Shown here piece after piece: positions 62,744 to 64,000 of a stretch of 64,000 bases of DNA. The notes under the pieces were generated by a model. That model was given only the letters and a program-made list of their open reading frames with translations. It had not been told where the DNA came from and did not search any database. A program made the position numbers and the translations under genes. Location of the stretch: contig NZ_SMLG01000002.1 in NCBI RefSeq assembly GCF_004349195.1, positions 271,442 through 335,441 of the forward strand, read 5' to 3'. The stretch is from Flavobacterium rhamnosiphilum (GTDB taxonomy: Bacteria > Bacteroidota > Bacteroidia > Flavobacteriales > Flavobacteriaceae). The first letter of the stretch is position 1. Every line of letters starts with the position of its first letter.

Positions 62744-62989
62744 AATTATAATTTTTACTGTTTTAAAATTTTGATATGCTCAATGTTTTTTAATGTTCCC
62801 TGCATGACGCACAACGTCAGTTCGTCTAAAAACCTCCAAACGAACTTTATTTTGTTATTTAGAAGTAAATATATATGATTTAAACTACAATTATCTTTCT
62901 TATTAAAACTACCTCCACTTCCGCTTAACACGAGTTTCATTGTTCGTGTTACGCACGCAACGAAACTCTTAGCTCTTATGTGCAGGTTT
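62744..62989 (-). repeat. attC-like palindromes B and B2
   Basis: B2 (62813-62856, minus strand): AACAAAATAAAGTTCGTTTG GAGGTTTTTA GACGAACTGACGTT, 44 bases with arms AGTTCGT/ACGAACT. B (62927-62977, minus): AAGAGCTAAGAGTTTCGTTG CGTGCGTAACACGAACAATG AAACTCGTGTT, 51 bases, arms GAGTTTCGTTGCGTG and CACGAACAATGAAACTC. Between them are about 70 bases without a gene. B follows the TPR gene. Confidence 0.6.
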
Positions 62990-63826
62990 TTATTTGTACT
63001 TAAAATACTCAATTATTTTTTTGTTTTTGTACAAATCTTTGTTTCTGCTCCAATATTCATATGCTTGTTGGACAGAACCAATAGGAATTCCTGCGTCAAA
63101 AAATGGCTCACCTGGAATTCGATAAGGTGCTGGTTTTATATGCTTTTCTTTTTTTATTTCGTCTATAAAAAAATTATTCGTTTGTATCGCTTCCTTTAAA
63201 AGGATATCTGCTTTTTTTGTATTTCCATCTAACACAGCTAAAGCAACTTCTCCAAATTTGAACTCTATAGAAAAGTCGTCTTTATATTTCTTTATTATTT
63301 TTTTTGCTTTATCGAAATTCTTTAGTTTTAAATATGTTTCAAGTAGAGTATATCGTATACCTTGATTATCATTTTCATTAAAGTTCAAAATGTCTTTTAA
63401 TACCGAAATTGCAATTTCATAATTTTTGTGTTCAATACTTTCTAAAGCGTAGTTCAGATATGCTCTTAAAAATGGTCTGTTTTCTAGCCAAGACCATATT
63501 ATTTTATGTTTTTTTGAATTGAACTCTTTAGGAAGGCATTCTCTTGAAATATTATATGCTTTTTCTGCAGTCAATAAACTTTCAAATGTCTTTTTCTGAT
63601 TTCTAAAAGCAATACTTAAATGGACATAGGCATCAATGTAAAATGGATATTTTTCGATTAATTTTTTGAAAACATCTTCAGCCCTCTTGTCATCATAGTC
63701 CAATATTTCTACCGCTTTCCAAAATTCGTCAGCTACAATTTCATTATCATATGATTCTGGATTGATAAACTCCCAATCAGTTTCATTAAATCTTTTTATG
63801 ATTGGTCTTTCTAGTGTTTTTAGCAT
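62990..63826 (-). CDS. TPR-like repeat protein
   Basis: A 278-residue helical protein. I start at ATG 63826 (MLKTLERPIIKRF), which avoids the 15-residue leader (MGIMCSLNQISLIKY) that runs into the repeat region. Helix pairs of TPR type are visible (AEDVFKKLIEKYPFYIDAYVHL, YEIAISVLKDILNF, FDKAKKIIKKYKDDF). It ends with AYEYWSRNKDLYKNKKIIEYF. Function unknown; likely protein-protein contacts. It is followed by attC-like element B and preceded by a TTATGTGCAG border. Confidence 0.65.
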   Translation of the reverse strand: MLKTLERPIIKRFNETDWEFINPESYDNEIVADEFWKAVEILDYDDKRAEDVFKKLIEKYPFYIDAYVHLSIAFRNQKKTFESLLTAEKAYNISRECLPKEFNSKKHKIIWSWLENRPFLRAYLNYALESIEHKNYEIAISVLKDILNFNENDNQGIRYTLLETYLKLKNFDKAKKIIKKYKDDFSIEFKFGEVALAVLDGNTKKADILLKEAIQTNNFFIDEIKKEKHIKPAPYRIPGEPFFDAGIPIGSVQQAYEYWSRNKDLYKNKKIIEYFKYK

Positions 63827-64000
63827 ATATTTTATAAGACTAATTTGGTTTAAACTGCACATAATGCCCATCTGCTACAGCGGGTTTGGGGCTAAATTAA
63901 GCCCATTATTCGGATTTGCCACCCGAGCGATAGCGAACAGGCGAAGCAAATCATCCCAAATACAAAATCAACTTTCCTCCCGATACTTCGGGAAAGCCAT
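63827..64000. repeat. Right border region with cassette-like boundary
   Basis: No gene. On the plus strand CTGCACATAATGCCCATCTG starts at 63857. Its inverse TTATGTGCAG lies just after element B at 62977-62986, so both ends of the TPR unit carry this 10-base tag. GGGTTTGGGGCTAAATTAAGCCC is a further palindrome at about 63882-63904. TCCCGATACTTCGGGA (63979-63994) is a REP-like palindrome. Confidence 0.45.

Noticed and set aside
62755..63012. An 85-codon minus-strand open frame between the propeller and TPR genes
   Set aside because: It reads through both attC-like elements B and B2, so it is an artefact of the palindromes.

Overview
The window looks like a chromosomal segment of a Flavobacterium-like member of the Bacteroidota. 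Signs seen in the sequence are an AT-rich composition, few Shine-Dalgarno sequences, -7 boxes of the TAnnTTTG type, a PorV-family type IX secretion protein, DUF4105, DUF4369 and DUF5362 proteins, and many lipoprotein or signal-peptide starts. The species cannot be named from this alone.

Positions 1-28.9 kb are mostly ordinary chromosome. They hold small conserved proteins, a secreted alpha/beta hydrolase, an M61 peptidase, a tRNA-Thr(TGT), ManA, a Bcp peroxiredoxin, QueD and Idi. They also hold an exported MsrB/MsrA pair, a secreted M20 amidohydrolase, a CHAD protein, a cupin, a COG2509 FAD enzyme and RecQ. The segment 21.7-24.8 kb carries envelope functions: KdsD, TatC, a CMD protein and LptB. 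It is followed by a GH25 lysozyme, PssA, and a PorV2-DUF4105 pair.

From 59.0 kb down to 28.9 kb nearly everything lies on the minus strand and forms one large surface-polysaccharide (O-antigen or capsule) locus. It begins with an ABC exporter (Wzm/Wzt). About twelve glycosyltransferases and three methyltransferases follow. A nonulosonic acid module (cytidylyltransferase-HAD fusion plus a short NeuB-type synthase) and an O-acetylation pair (MBOAT plus SGNH-like) come next. The locus ends with a Wzy/WaaL-type membrane protein and a WcaJ-type initiating sugar transferase. Two nuclease units interrupt it, each set among intergenic repeats: an intact DUF559 gene, and a frameshifted GIY-YIG gene. 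A nine-G tract inside one glycosyltransferase is a candidate phase switch.

From 59.6 kb to the right edge there is a zeta-type toxin-antitoxin pair and then three unrelated single genes in the same orientation (VOC protein, beta-propeller lipoprotein, TPR-like protein). Four imperfect palindromes follow or separate these genes. They have AAC...GTT ends (one has AAG) and fall into two sequence pairs: 50/51 nt and 44/44 nt. This layout resembles integron cassettes with attC sites, although no integrase is visible. It is my leading candidate for something not yet described.

Intergenic regions throughout carry several families of small palindromic, REP-like repeats, which I annotate separately. 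Family names come from recognising motifs by eye; no database search was possible.
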